64,000 bases of DNA from Kribbella antiqua (GTDB lineage Bacteria; Actinomycetota; Actinomycetes; Propionibacteriales; Kribbellaceae), in NCBI RefSeq assembly GCF_004345665.1, contig NZ_SLWR01000005.1:1-64000 (forward strand), given 5' to 3'. Below are positions 28,801-37,221 of the stretch, one piece after another. The first letter of the stretch is position 1. Every line of letters begins with the position of its first letter. The notes under the pieces were generated by a model. That model was not told the DNA's origin, made no database searches, and saw only the letters and a program-made list of their open reading frames with translations. The translations under genes and the position numbers were made by a program.

Positions 28801-30474
28801 ATGAGGCTGACCGAGACAGCAGATGTGTGGTGGAAGAACGCCGTGGTGTACTGCCTCGACGTCGAGACCTTCTTCGACACCGACGGCGACGGCCGCGGTG
28901 ATCTGCGCGGAGTGAGCCAGCGGATCGACCATCTGGCCGAGCTCGGCGTGACGTGCCTGTGGCTGATGCCCTTCTATCCCACGCCGGACCGCGACGACGG
29001 CTACGACATCACCGACTTCTACGGCGTCGACCCGCGGCTCGGGTCGCACGGTGAGCTCGTCGAGCTGATCACCCTCGCGCAGGACCGCGGGATGCGGGTG
29101 ATCGCCGACCTGGTCGTCAACCACACCTCCGACCAGCACCCGTGGTTCCAAAGCGCCCGGGCTTCGCGGCAGTCGCCGTACCGGGACTGGTACGTCTGGC
29201 GGGACGAGCCGCCGCCGGACGCGGACAAGGGCATCGTCTTCCCGGACCAGGAGAAGAGCCTGTGGGAGTACGACGAGCAGGCCGGGCAGTACTACCTGCA
29301 CAGGTTCTACAAGCACCAGCCGGATCTCGACATCGCGAACCCCGAGGTGCGCGAGGAGATCCAGCGGGTGATCGGCTTCTGGCTGCAACTGGGGCTGTCC
29401 GGGTTCCGGGTGGACGCCGTACCGTTCCTGCTCGACACGGCCGGCGCACTGGACGCGGCCGACCTGCCGGACCCGCATGACTACCTGCGAGACCTGCGGG
29501 CCTTCATGGCGCGACGGCATGGCGGGGCGATGCTGCTGGGCGAGGTCAACCTGCCCTACAAGGACGTACGGCGCTTCTTCGGTGACGAGGATGGCGACGA
29601 GCTGACGATGTGCTTCGACTTCATCGGCATGCAGAAGCTCTACCTGTCGCTGGCGCGCAGTGACCCGGCCGAGCTGGTCAAGAGCCTGCGGGAGCGGCCG
29701 GACCCGCCGGAGGAAGCGCAGTGGGGCACGTTCGTGCGTAACCACGACGAGCTCACGCTGGACAAGCTCACCGACGAGGAACGGCAGGAGGTGTTCGACG
29801 CCTTCGGCCCGGAGGAGAGCATGCAGCTGTACGGTCGCGGCCTACGCCGTCGGCTGCCTCCGATGCTCGGCAACGACCTGCGCCGGCTGAAGATGGCCTA
29901 CAGCCTGCTGTTCTCGCTGCCCGGTACACCGGTGCTGTTCTACGGCGAGGAGATCGGCATGGGCGAAAACCTCGCTGCAGAAGGCAGAAACGCGGTCCGT
30001 ACGCCGATGCAGTGGACGGCCACGGCTAACGGCGGCTTCTCGATCGCGGATCCGGATCGGCTCGCCGCGCCGCTGCCTGAGGGTGATTACAGCCCGGAAC
30101 ACGTCAACGTCGCGGCCCAACGCCGTGACCCCGATTCACTCCTCAACTGGATGAAGCTGCTCATCCAGCGCTACCGCGAATGCCCTGAGCTCTCCTGGGG
30201 CCGCTACACGCTGCTCGAGCATGACTCCCGATCCGTGTTCGCCCATCGCTCCGACTACGAGGACGGCACGGTCATCGCCGTACACAACTTCGCCGACGAG
30301 CCAGCGCACGTAGCACTCGCCGTGGCCGGCGCGGGCGTCGGCGTACAGGCCGTTGATCTGTTGAGCGACGGTACGGCGGACGTGGGCGAGGACGGCGTGG
30401 TCGAACTGGACCTCGACCCCTACGGCTGCCGCTGGCTCCGACTCATCCGGCCCGGCGATCGCTACATCGTCTGA
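28801..30474 (+). CDS. GH13 enzyme, trehalose synthase (TreS)-like
   Basis: 557 residues. The frame is open for another 139 codons upstream but the ATG at 28801 with GGGAG before it gives the typical start (WWKNAVVYCLDVETFFDTDG). Motifs DLVVNHTSDQHPWF, GFRVDAVPF (Asp nucleophile), MLLGEVNL (Glu) and FVRNHDELTLD (Asp) place it in the trehalose synthase/alpha-glucosidase branch of GH13. TreS interconverts maltose and trehalose. No maltokinase or GlgE is fused or adjacent, so it may act with treXYZ at 4-10 kb. Another GH13 glucosidase activity cannot be excluded. Its stop lies 1 nt from the convergent malate synthase stop. Confidence 0.82.
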   Translation: MRLTETADVWWKNAVVYCLDVETFFDTDGDGRGDLRGVSQRIDHLAELGVTCLWLMPFYPTPDRDDGYDITDFYGVDPRLGSHGELVELITLAQDRGMRVIADLVVNHTSDQHPWFQSARASRQSPYRDWYVWRDEPPPDADKGIVFPDQEKSLWEYDEQAGQYYLHRFYKHQPDLDIANPEVREEIQRVIGFWLQLGLSGFRVDAVPFLLDTAGALDAADLPDPHDYLRDLRAFMARRHGGAMLLGEVNLPYKDVRRFFGDEDGDELTMCFDFIGMQKLYLSLARSDPAELVKSLRERPDPPEEAQWGTFVRNHDELTLDKLTDEERQEVFDAFGPEESMQLYGRGLRRRLPPMLGNDLRRLKMAYSLLFSLPGTPVLFYGEEIGMGENLAAEGRNAVRTPMQWTATANGGFSIADPDRLAAPLPEGDYSPEHVNVAAQRRDPDSLLNWMKLLIQRYRECPELSWGRYTLLEHDSRSVFAHRSDYEDGTVIAVHNFADEPAHVALAVAGAGVGVQAVDLLSDGTADVGEDGVVELDLDPYGCRWLRLIRPGDRYIV

Positions 30475-30475
30475 G

Positions 30476-32044
30476 TCAGGGCATCCGTTCGTACGCCGGC
30501 AGCGTCAGGAAGTCGGCGTAGTCGTCGGCCAGGGCGACCTCGAGGAAGGTTTCGCGGGCGGCTTTGAAGCGGTCCGGGTCGTCGCCGAGTTTGGCGATCT
30601 CCTCGTCGGCGATGCGCTGGACCAATTCGGTCGTGACCGTCTCGCCCGAGTCGAGGACGACGCCGTTCTGCCGCCACTGCCAGATCTGCGATCGCGAGAT
30701 CTCGGCGGTGGCGGCGTCTTCCATCAGGTTGAAGATGCCGACGGCGCCGGTGCCTTGCAGCCAGGCGGCGAGGTACTGGATCGCGACGCTGACGTTGTTC
30801 CGAAGCCCTGCCTCCGTCACCTCGCCCGGCGTCGCGGCAACGTCGAGCAGGTCCGCGGCCGTGACGGAGACGTCCTCACGCAGCTTGCCGAGCTGGTTCG
30901 GCTGCGAGCCGAGGACCGCGTCGAAGACCGCCTTGCAGGTCTCGACCATGCCCGGGTGCGCGACCCAGGAGCCGTCGAAGCCGTCAGCGGCTTCGCGGCG
31001 CTTGTCCGCCTCGACCTTGGCGAAGGCCTGCTCGTTCACCGCCGGGTCCTTGCTCGGGATGAACGCCGCCATCCCGCCGATCGCGTGCGCACCGCGCTTG
31101 TGGCAGGTGCGGACCAGCAGTTCCGTGTACGCGCGCATGAACGGGACCGTCATGGTGACGCTGTTGCGATCCGGCAACTGGAAGTCGGCGCCACGGGTGC
31201 GGTGGGTCTTGATCACGCTGAACATGTAGTCCCAGCGGCCCGCGTTCAGCCCGGCCGAGTGCTCCCGCAGCTCGTAGAGGATCTCCTCCATCTCGAACGC
31301 GGCCGGGTAGGTCTCGATCAGCACGGTCGCCCGGATCGTGCCGCGTGGGATGCCGAGGTACTCCTGCGCCGTGACGAACACGTCGTTCCAAAGCCGCGCC
31401 TCCAGGTGCGACTCCATCTTCGGCAGGTAGAAGTACGGGCCCTGGCCGCGGTCGATCTGCAGCTGGCCGCTGGCGGCGAGATAGAGCGCGAAGTCGACCA
31501 GCGAGCCGGACACCGGTGAACCGTCCACCAGGATGTGCTTCTCGGGCAGGTGCCAGCCGCGCGGCCGGACAACGATCGTCGCCAGCTCCTCGTCGGGCTT
31601 CAGTTCGTAGCTCTTGGCGTCGGTGCTGAAGTCGATCCGTCGAGTGATCGCGTCGAGGAGGTTCAGCTGCCCGCCGATGACGTTCTCCCAGAGCGGTGTG
31701 TTCGCGTCCTCCTGGTCGGCCAGCCAGACCTTGGCGCCGGAGTTCAGCGCATTGATCGTCATCTTCCGGTCGGTCGGGCCGGTGATCTCCACCCGCCGGT
31801 CCACCAGCCCGGGCGCCAAGGGCGCGACCCGCCAGGTGGGATCGTCCCGTACGTCCTTCGTCTCCGGCAGGAATCCCAGCGACGCACCCGCGGCGATCTC
31901 CGCGATCCGCTCTTTGCGCCGCGCGAGCAGCTCTTGCCGTCGTCCGTCGTACTCGCGATGCAGCGTCTCGATCAGCCCAAGCGCCCGCTCGGTCAGGATC
32001 TCGTCGTACCGCTCACCCTGTGCTCCGACTACCTCAACACCCAT
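30476..32044 (-). CDS. aceB: Malate synthase A
   Basis: 522 residues of malate synthase A (EC 2.3.3.9), which joins glyoxylate and acetyl-CoA to malate in the glyoxylate shunt. The family signature is seen in [20 protein letters not shown], and [16 protein letters not shown] is the conserved glyoxylate/Mg2+ region. Length is normal. The ATG start is at 32044. Isocitrate lyase is not in the window. The gene lies directly downstream of the LLM oxidoreductase with a 25-nt gap and is convergent with the TreS-like gene, with no room for a terminator. Confidence 0.96.
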   Translation of the reverse strand: MGVEVVGAQGERYDEILTERALGLIETLHREYDGRRQELLARRKERIAEIAAGASLGFLPETKDVRDDPTWRVAPLAPGLVDRRVEITGPTDRKMTINALNSGAKVWLADQEDANTPLWENVIGGQLNLLDAITRRIDFSTDAKSYELKPDEELATIVVRPRGWHLPEKHILVDGSPVSGSLVDFALYLAASGQLQIDRGQGPYFYLPKMESHLEARLWNDVFVTAQEYLGIPRGTIRATVLIETYPAAFEMEEILYELREHSAGLNAGRWDYMFSVIKTHRTRGADFQLPDRNSVTMTVPFMRAYTELLVRTCHKRGAHAIGGMAAFIPSKDPAVNEQAFAKVEADKRREAADGFDGSWVAHPGMVETCKAVFDAVLGSQPNQLGKLREDVSVTAADLLDVAATPGEVTEAGLRNNVSVAIQYLAAWLQGTGAVGIFNLMEDAATAEISRSQIWQWRQNGVVLDSGETVTTELVQRIADEEIAKLGDDPDRFKAARETFLEVALADDYADFLTLPAYERMP

Positions 32045-32069
32045 GCCCCCGACGCTATACCGAGTTGCC

Positions 32070-32936
32070 TCAGGCGTTGCGCAAGACCGGTAGGACGTCT
32101 CGTAGTACGGCGGCGTGGTCCTCGGGGCGGTTCAGGCCCAGGTTCATCGTGTTGACGCAGAGGTGAGTGGCGCCGAGGGCGCGCCAGCCGTCGATGAAGG
32201 CCGGCCACTCCTTCTCGGGCACGTCGCCGAGGGTGAGCCGCGGTTCGATGCCGATTGCATTGGGATCGCGACCGGCTTCGGCGGCGTACGCGCGGAGTGC
32301 TTCGACGTCGGCACTCGCCTTGTGGTCGGGCGGGGCCTGCGGCATCCAGCCGTCACCGATCCGGCCAGTACGGCGGAGCACTGCCTCCGCGCGGCCGCCG
32401 AACCAGATCGGGATACCCAGCCGTGGCGGCAAGGGATTCAGCCCGGCGTCGTCCACCTGATGGAACCGGCCGTCGTACGAGATCACCGGCTCCGCCCACA
32501 GTTGGCGGAGCAGGTCCACCTGCTCGTCGAGCAGAGCGCCGCGTTGCCGGAACGGCACTCCGAGCGCCTGGTACTCGACCTGGTTCCAGCCGATGCCGAC
32601 GCCGAGCCGCAGTCGGCCTCCGCTCAGTACGTCGACCTCTGCCGCCTGCTTGGCGACGAGTGCCGTCTGACGCTGCGGCAGCACCAGTACCCCCGTGACC
32701 AGCTCGAGCTCGGTCGTGATCGCCGCGAGGTAGCCGAACAGCACGAACACCTCGTGGAACAAAGACTTGTCGGTATAGCCGGTCCAACCAGGCCTGTTCG
32801 TGGGATCCGCGCCGAGCACGTGGTCGTAGGCGAGCGCGTGGGTGTAGCCCGCCTGCTCGACGGTCGTGGCCCACTCGCGGACGACAGCTGGGTCCGCACC
32901 GATCTCGAGCTGCGGAAATACGGCGCCGATCCTCAT
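32070..32936 (-). CDS. LLM-class flavin/F420-dependent oxidoreductase
   Basis: 288 residues of the luciferase-like TIM-barrel family. It begins [16 protein letters not shown] and contains [29 protein letters not shown] and [14 protein letters not shown], which are typical of the F420-dependent LLM group in actinomycetes. The substrate is unknown. The ATG overlaps the TetR stop by ATGA, so it is probably the direct target of that regulator. Confidence 0.92.
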   Translation of the reverse strand: MRIGAVFPQLEIGADPAVVREWATTVEQAGYTHALAYDHVLGADPTNRPGWTGYTDKSLFHEVFVLFGYLAAITTELELVTGVLVLPQRQTALVAKQAAEVDVLSGGRLRLGVGIGWNQVEYQALGVPFRQRGALLDEQVDLLRQLWAEPVISYDGRFHQVDDAGLNPLPPRLGIPIWFGGRAEAVLRRTGRIGDGWMPQAPPDHKASADVEALRAYAAEAGRDPNAIGIEPRLTLGDVPEKEWPAFIDGWRALGATHLCVNTMNLGLNRPEDHAAVLRDVLPVLRNA

Positions 32937-33496
32937 CGCGAGACCTCCGGTAACAGACTGATCAGACCTTGCACCGCGAGCTCGAAAGGCTCCGCGGAAT
33001 TGGCCGCCCGGGCCAGCACATATCCACCCTGGAGTACGGCGGCGATCGTCGCGGCCACCTGCTCGGGATCGAGCGACTCCGGATATTCACCCTTGTTTTT
33101 GCCTTCAGCAACGATTTCGGCCAGCCGGGACTGCAGCCAGCGAAAGGTTTCGGCGACCGGCGCGCGCAAATCGGGATCGGCGATGACGTCCGGATCCGCC
33201 GCGAGCCGGCCGATCCGGCAGCCGCGGAGAACGTCCCGGTCCCGTTCGAGGTAGTGGCTGATCCGCTCGGTCGCCGTACCGGGACCGTCGAACTGCTCCG
33301 CGGCGGACTCGCGGAGCTCGGCGGCGGATCGCTCGATCGCGGCGCGGGCGAGCTCGGCCTTGCCGCTGAAGTGGTGGTACATGCTGCCTTGTCCGGCGTC
33401 GGCCAGCCGCTGGATCGCCTTCGGGCTGGTGCCGACGTACCCGCGGTCCCAGAGCAGCTCCTGGGTGCTGCGGATCAGGCGTTCCAGGGTTTCCAC
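32933..33496 (-). CDS. TetR/AcrR family transcriptional regulator
   Basis: 187 residues. The open frame runs far upstream without homology; the GTG at 33496 (VETLERLIRSTQELLWDRG) is the natural start. The helix-turn-helix is GTSPKAIQRLADAGQGSMYHHF, followed by the TetR_C-like dimer domain. The GTG lies 7 nt after TACAAT on the coding strand with no Shine-Dalgarno sequence, which points to a leaderless mRNA. It is coupled to the LLM gene by a 4-nt overlap and divergent from the GT2 gene. Confidence 0.9.
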   Translation of the reverse strand: METLERLIRSTQELLWDRGYVGTSPKAIQRLADAGQGSMYHHFSGKAELARAAIERSAAELRESAAEQFDGPGTATERISHYLERDRDVLRGCRIGRLAADPDVIADPDLRAPVAETFRWLQSRLAEIVAEGKNKGEYPESLDPEQVAATIAAVLQGGYVLARAANSAEPFELAVQGLISLLPEVSR

Positions 33497-33503
33497 CAGG
33501 TGA

Positions 33504-33509
33504 ATTGTA
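33504..33509 (-). promoter_or_regulatory. Candidate -10 box for leaderless TetR mRNA
   Basis: TACAAT on the minus strand ends 7 nt before the GTG start of the TetR gene, so transcription would begin at or next to the start codon. Confidence 0.5.
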
Positions 33510-33520
33510 CTAACCCTCGG

Positions 33521-33549
33521 TTGGCCTCGAGTTGGACTGGACCGATAGT
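33521..33549 (+). promoter_or_regulatory. Candidate promoter for the GT2 gene
   Basis: TTGGCC (33521-33526), a 17-nt spacer and GATAGT (33544-33549) fit a housekeeping promoter. The ATG at 33560 is 10 nt after the -10 box, so the 5' leader would be very short. It overlaps the divergent TetR promoter, so the regulator may affect both sides. Confidence 0.55.
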
Positions 33550-33559
33550 CTCGGGCGCC

Positions 33560-34621
33560 ATGAGCAAGAGTGTCGCTATCGCCGTCATCACCTTTCGGCG
33601 ACCCACTCTGCTCCATGCGCTGCTGACCAGCCTGCAAGCGCAGGAACTGCCTGCGGACAGTGACTACTCGGTCCGGATCGTGGTCGTCGACAACGACGCG
33701 GACGGCTCCGCAGCGCGGGTGCTCAAGGAGTTCGGCGACGACGCGCCGTACCCGATCGAATCGGTGATCGAGCCGGAGCCGGGCATCCCTTTCGCCCGGG
33801 AGAAGTCGGTCCAACTGTGCTGGGACGACGACGCGCTGATCTTCGTCGACGACGACGAAACCGCGCCGCCCGGCTGGCTGGCCACGCTGCTGCAGGCCTG
33901 GGAGACGACGGGTGCCGACGTCGTCACCGGCCCGATCAAGGGCAAGATCCCAGCGGGCGCCCCGGCCTGGAACCATTACAGCGACGTCCACGACTCGACC
34001 GGCCAGCACACCACCGGCAAGGAAATGGGCAAGGCCTACACGAACAACACGCTGGTCAGCCAGCGGGTCTACCACCGGATCACGCCCGGCTTCCATCCGG
34101 CGTTCCGCTACACCGGCTCCAGCGACCTGCATTTCTTCCTGCGGGTACATCAGGCCGGCTTCCGGATCGTCTGGTGCGAGGAGGCGTGCATCAGCGAGGA
34201 CGTGCCGGAGTCGCGGACGACGTTGAAATGGCTGATCCGGCGGGCGTTCCGGTCCGGCAGCGGTGACACGATCAGCCGGCTGCTGATCCGCCGGGGCCTG
34301 CTCAGCTACCTGCAGGTGCTGGCCTATGCTTCGGCCCGAGTGGTTTCGGCCATCGGGTTCGCGGTCGCCGGGCTGCTGCTCGGCCGCCGGGCGTACCTGC
34401 TGAAGGCGGTCCGCCGGTTCTTCTCCGGCATCGGCAGTCTCGCGGGCATAGTAGGGATCAACCATGACGAGTACCGGGAACGGCACGGGGCCGACACAGG
34501 GGCCGACAGTGGCGAGCCTGTGCCGGGCGATCTGGCAGGTGGAGCGGGAGCTGAATCTGCTCGACTGGCGGATCAAGACGGCGGCTCCGTGGCCGATCAT
34601 CCGGATGCGCGTCTTCCATGA
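33560..34621 (+). CDS. Family 2 glycosyltransferase
   Basis: 353 residues from the ATG at 33560. The N-terminal GT-A domain begins SKSVAIAVITFRRPTLLHALL and has VVVDNDADGSA and IFVDDDETAPP (the DxD metal site); HFFLRVHQAGFRIVWCEEA covers the acceptor side. Two hydrophobic stretches near residues 255-285 (ASARVVSAIGFAVAGLLLG) suggest membrane attachment. The stop lies 158 nt inside the next gene; homology-like sequence ends near GINHDEYR, and the last 50 residues look like unselected read-through. It is likely part of a surface glycan or lipid glycosylation pair with the next gene. Confidence 0.85.
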   Translation: MSKSVAIAVITFRRPTLLHALLTSLQAQELPADSDYSVRIVVVDNDADGSAARVLKEFGDDAPYPIESVIEPEPGIPFAREKSVQLCWDDDALIFVDDDETAPPGWLATLLQAWETTGADVVTGPIKGKIPAGAPAWNHYSDVHDSTGQHTTGKEMGKAYTNNTLVSQRVYHRITPGFHPAFRYTGSSDLHFFLRVHQAGFRIVWCEEACISEDVPESRTTLKWLIRRAFRSGSGDTISRLLIRRGLLSYLQVLAYASARVVSAIGFAVAGLLLGRRAYLLKAVRRFFSGIGSLAGIVGINHDEYRERHGADTGADSGEPVPGDLAGGAGAESARLADQDGGSVADHPDARLP

Positions 34622-35750
34622 GCTGACCAAGCGCGCCGGTATCCACGGCACGTCCCATCCGGTACGACGTTCGCCGTACGACAAGATTCGGCTGGTCGGC
34701 CGGCATGTCACCGGGCTGGCCACCAGGAACCCGTTCCTCGGCACGTACGACGCAATGGTCGTGCCGCACCCGCGGAAACCGGGCGGTGTCGAGATCTACA
34801 CCGAGGAACTCCGGCGGGCACTCGGGCCGTCGGCGCTGATCCTGGATTCGGGGATCAACGGCACGCCGCTCCCGGGCAGCAAGAACCTGGATTTCTTCAC
34901 GTCCGCCGCCGGGGCCCTGCATCCGCGGTCGGTCGACGATCGCGGCGTCGCTGAAGCGTTACGGGAGCTGACCGGCGTGTCAGTGCCGATCGGGGCGCTG
35001 CTGGCACGCGAGGTGCCGAAGCATCTGCGGCTGCGGGCGCTGTATCGCGCGCTGCTGCGCAGGCACCGGATCAAGACGGTCTACGTGGTGGTGGCGTACT
35101 TCCACCAACACATCGTCGGCGCGGCCCGCGACCTGGGGATTCGGGTGGTCGAGCTGCAGCACGGCGCGATCAGCCCCTTCCATCTCGGCTACAGCTACCC
35201 GGGCCGACCAGTCGTGGCTGACCAACCCGACGAGCTCTGGTGCTTCGGCTCCTACTGGACTGACGTGGCCGAGCTCCCGGCCGGCATGAGTACGTCAGTC
35301 ATCGGCGCGCCGTACCTACCTGCTGTCGGTCAGAAGGACCCCAACCGGGTCGTCTTCCTGTCCCAGGGCACGGTCGGCAGCGAGCTGTTGCACGTCGCCC
35401 AGGCGGTCGCCAAGGAGAACCCGGGGCTGGAGGTACTCTTCCGCCTGCACCCGAGCGAGCACGCCTCCGACTACACGCCCCCGGCAGGCGTCCAGCTGTC
35501 GACGTCCGGCAGCACGCTCGACCTGCTGGCCTCCGCCACCTACCAGGTAGGCGTCTCCACCACGGCGCTCTTCGAAGGCATGTCGCTGGGCTGCCGGACC
35601 GCAGTAGCGAACCTGCCCGGCCACGAGTACCTGGACCGAGCCATCAGCCAGGGCCACGCCCTCCTGATGACCGACCCGACCCAGCTGACGACGGCGCCCC
35701 TCTGCCCGACCCCGGAGGTCTACTACGCCCCGAGCAACCTGCCGCTCTAG
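34464..35750 (+). CDS. Putative GT-B glycosyl/polyol-phosphate transferase
   Basis: 428 residues from an ATG with AGGGATC upstream. It has no signal peptide. The C-terminal half (VVELQHGAISPFHLGYSYPG, VVFLSQGTVGSELL, EVLFRLHPSEHASDY, STSGSTLDLLASATYQVGVSTTALFEGM) resembles the nucleotide-sugar binding half of capsule-type GT-B enzymes, CDP-glycerol transferases and polysialyltransferase-like proteins. The acceptor is unknown. Its start overlaps the GT2 gene by 158 nt in another frame; its stop TAG is shared with the convergent next gene as CTAG. Confidence 0.65.
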   Translation: MTSTGNGTGPTQGPTVASLCRAIWQVERELNLLDWRIKTAAPWPIIRMRVFHELTKRAGIHGTSHPVRRSPYDKIRLVGRHVTGLATRNPFLGTYDAMVVPHPRKPGGVEIYTEELRRALGPSALILDSGINGTPLPGSKNLDFFTSAAGALHPRSVDDRGVAEALRELTGVSVPIGALLAREVPKHLRLRALYRALLRRHRIKTVYVVVAYFHQHIVGAARDLGIRVVELQHGAISPFHLGYSYPGRPVVADQPDELWCFGSYWTDVAELPAGMSTSVIGAPYLPAVGQKDPNRVVFLSQGTVGSELLHVAQAVAKENPGLEVLFRLHPSEHASDYTPPAGVQLSTSGSTLDLLASATYQVGVSTTALFEGMSLGCRTAVANLPGHEYLDRAISQGHALLMTDPTQLTTAPLCPTPEVYYAPSNLPL

Positions 35751-36316
35751 GGCTGTCGGCCGATCATGCCCAGCAGCCGGTCCTGCAGCGGTGCATCGGC
35801 CGGTACTTTGACCTCCGGCCCGAACACCTCGACACCTTCGCCGAAGGCCCCTGGTGTGCGGAACTTCTCCATCATCTCGGGCGGGATGCTCGCCGTACTG
35901 GACCAGAGACGCTCGACGTCGGCCGGGTCCATCGTCTCGTCCTGATCGGTGGCGCGGGCGAGATCCCAGCCGTGCAGGACGAGGTCGTCCGAGATGACCT
36001 GGTCGATGTGCTGCTCTGTCGTCATCCGGCCGCTCGGAGTGTCGGCCTCGGCGAGCGCGAGGACTGGGTCGTCCAGCACCTCCTCGACCGCCGCCCGCGC
36101 CTCCTGGAACGCGGTCAGCGGGTCGTCCGACGGCTCCAGCTTCCGCCCGGCCGGCATCAGCATGATGCCGTGCATCATCACGATGTGGTCGACCACGTCC
36201 TTGGCCGTCCACTTCTCGCACGGCGACTGGTTCCCCCACTGCTCCGGCCGAACTGCGGCGACCTTCTGCTCGAACGCCTTCGCCCGCCGCTGGTACCGGT
36301 CCGCAATCTCTCCCAT
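35747..36316 (-). CDS. TIGR03086 family (DinB/MDMPI-like) protein
   Basis: 189 residues from the ATG at 36316. The pattern ADRYQRRAKAFEQKVAAVRPEQWGNQSPCEKWTAKDVVDHIV is the start of the actinobacterial TIGR03086 family, a four-helix DinB-like fold related to mycothiol-dependent maleylpyruvate isomerase. The His in VVDHIV and HGWDLARA are likely metal ligands. Mycothiol-dependent or other thiol-transfer activity is possible but not shown. It is a single gene, convergent with the glycosyltransferase. Confidence 0.85.
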   Translation of the reverse strand: MGEIADRYQRRAKAFEQKVAAVRPEQWGNQSPCEKWTAKDVVDHIVMMHGIMLMPAGRKLEPSDDPLTAFQEARAAVEEVLDDPVLALAEADTPSGRMTTEQHIDQVISDDLVLHGWDLARATDQDETMDPADVERLWSSTASIPPEMMEKFRTPGAFGEGVEVFGPEVKVPADAPLQDRLLGMIGRQP

Positions 36317-36371
36317 TCCCGCATCCTGCCGCTTCGTCCAGTAGCGCGGAAGTGTCGGCGCGGCTGAGCTG

Positions 36372-36568
36372 CTACCGCTCTGCCACGACCTCGGCGTCGC
36401 AGTTCTGGCCGCTGGGGTCTTCCAGGGCGGCGTACTCGCGGACACCGCCGAAGGCGCGCCACACGGATCACCGAGGTCGCCGGGTGGATGGACCACAAGA
36501 TCCCATTGGCGTTCTGGTCCGCACTGGAACGGTCGGGCCTCGTCGAAGGAGAGCCGGTGCGGGGCTAG
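36372..36568. pseudogene. Two possible gene relics
   Basis: The 262-bp gap between the TIGR03086 and YciI genes holds two protein-like scraps without starts. On the minus strand, about 36372-36459 ends WRAFGGVREYAALEDPSGQ and a TAG stop. On the plus strand, about 36453-36568 ends ITEVAGWMDHKIPLAFWSAL and a TAG, reminiscent of the C-terminus of an aldo/keto reductase. Both look like ends of deleted genes. The family calls are tentative. Confidence 0.35.
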
Positions 36569-36578
36569 GGTCTGCCTT

Positions 36579-36923
36579 ATGCGGTACATGCTGCTTCACA
36601 AGACGAACGACAACCTCGAGGCGGGAAACCCACCCGACCCGGAGATGCTCGCCCGGGCGGACGCCGTACTGGAGGAGATGCGCCAGGCGGGCATCCTGCT
36701 CGTCGCCGAGGGGCTGATGCCGAGCTCCCGCGGCGCCCAGATCAAGTTCCCCGCGCCGGGGGAGCCGCGCGTGATCGACGGCCCGTTCGCCGAGACCAAG
36801 GAGCTGGTCGCGGGCGTCTCCATCATCCGCGTCGACTCCAAACAAGAAGCCGTCCAGTGGGCCCTCCGCTTCGCCGAGGCCGACCCCAACACCCCGATCG
36901 ACATCCTGGAACTGGCCGACTAG
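36579..36923 (+). CDS. YciI family (DGPF domain) protein
   Basis: 114 residues with the family hallmark DGPFAETKELVAG and the usual start MRYMLLHK. YciI-like proteins are small alpha-beta barrels with a conserved His/Asp pair; in actinomycetes they often accompany ECF sigma factors, but none is present here. Activity is unknown. Its TAG stop overlaps the stop of the convergent ABM-like gene in a shared CTAG. Confidence 0.92.
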   Translation: MRYMLLHKTNDNLEAGNPPDPEMLARADAVLEEMRQAGILLVAEGLMPSSRGAQIKFPAPGEPRVIDGPFAETKELVAGVSIIRVDSKQEAVQWALRFAEADPNTPIDILELAD

Positions 36924-37207
36924 CCGGCGAGGGCGCCTTCCTCGGCGGTGACCAGGGAGTCGATGGCGGCGAAGAAGCGGGCGATGCCGGGGTGGTTTGG
37001 GCCCTTCTCGCGGGAGGCGGCGTAGTCCTCCGGCGTCGCCCACTCGACGATGTCCAGCCACTCGTCGTTGGGCAGGCGGACCAGGCGGGCGTTGATGAAG
37101 CCACTACGGTCCGCCTCGAAGTCTCGCAGCATGTCCGGCCGAGCCGCCAGCAGCTCCTCGGCCTTCTCCGGCAGCACCCGGAAGCGCACCAGTTCGACAG
37201 TCGTCAT
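36920..37207 (-). CDS. ABM-like small dimeric alpha/beta-barrel protein
   Basis: 95 residues (MTTVELVRFRVLPEKAEELL, then GFINARLVRLPNDEWLDIVEW) of the antibiotic biosynthesis monooxygenase-like fold. Many members bind or oxidise small aromatic ligands or haem; the role here is unknown. The ATG has GGAGG 8 nt upstream and lies only 14 nt after the VWA stop, so it may be the sixth gene of the SWIM-DUF5691-MoxR-DUF5682-VWA operon. Confidence 0.8.
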   Translation of the reverse strand: MTTVELVRFRVLPEKAEELLAARPDMLRDFEADRSGFINARLVRLPNDEWLDIVEWATPEDYAASREKGPNHPGIARFFAAIDSLVTAEEGALAG

Positions 37208-37221
37208 CGGAAATCCTCCAG

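Noticed and set aside
33497-34745. Long upstream extension of the TetR gene (to 34744)
   Set aside because: The extra 416 codons run through the GT2 gene in antisense with shadow composition; the helix-turn-helix domain starts normally from the GTG at 33496.
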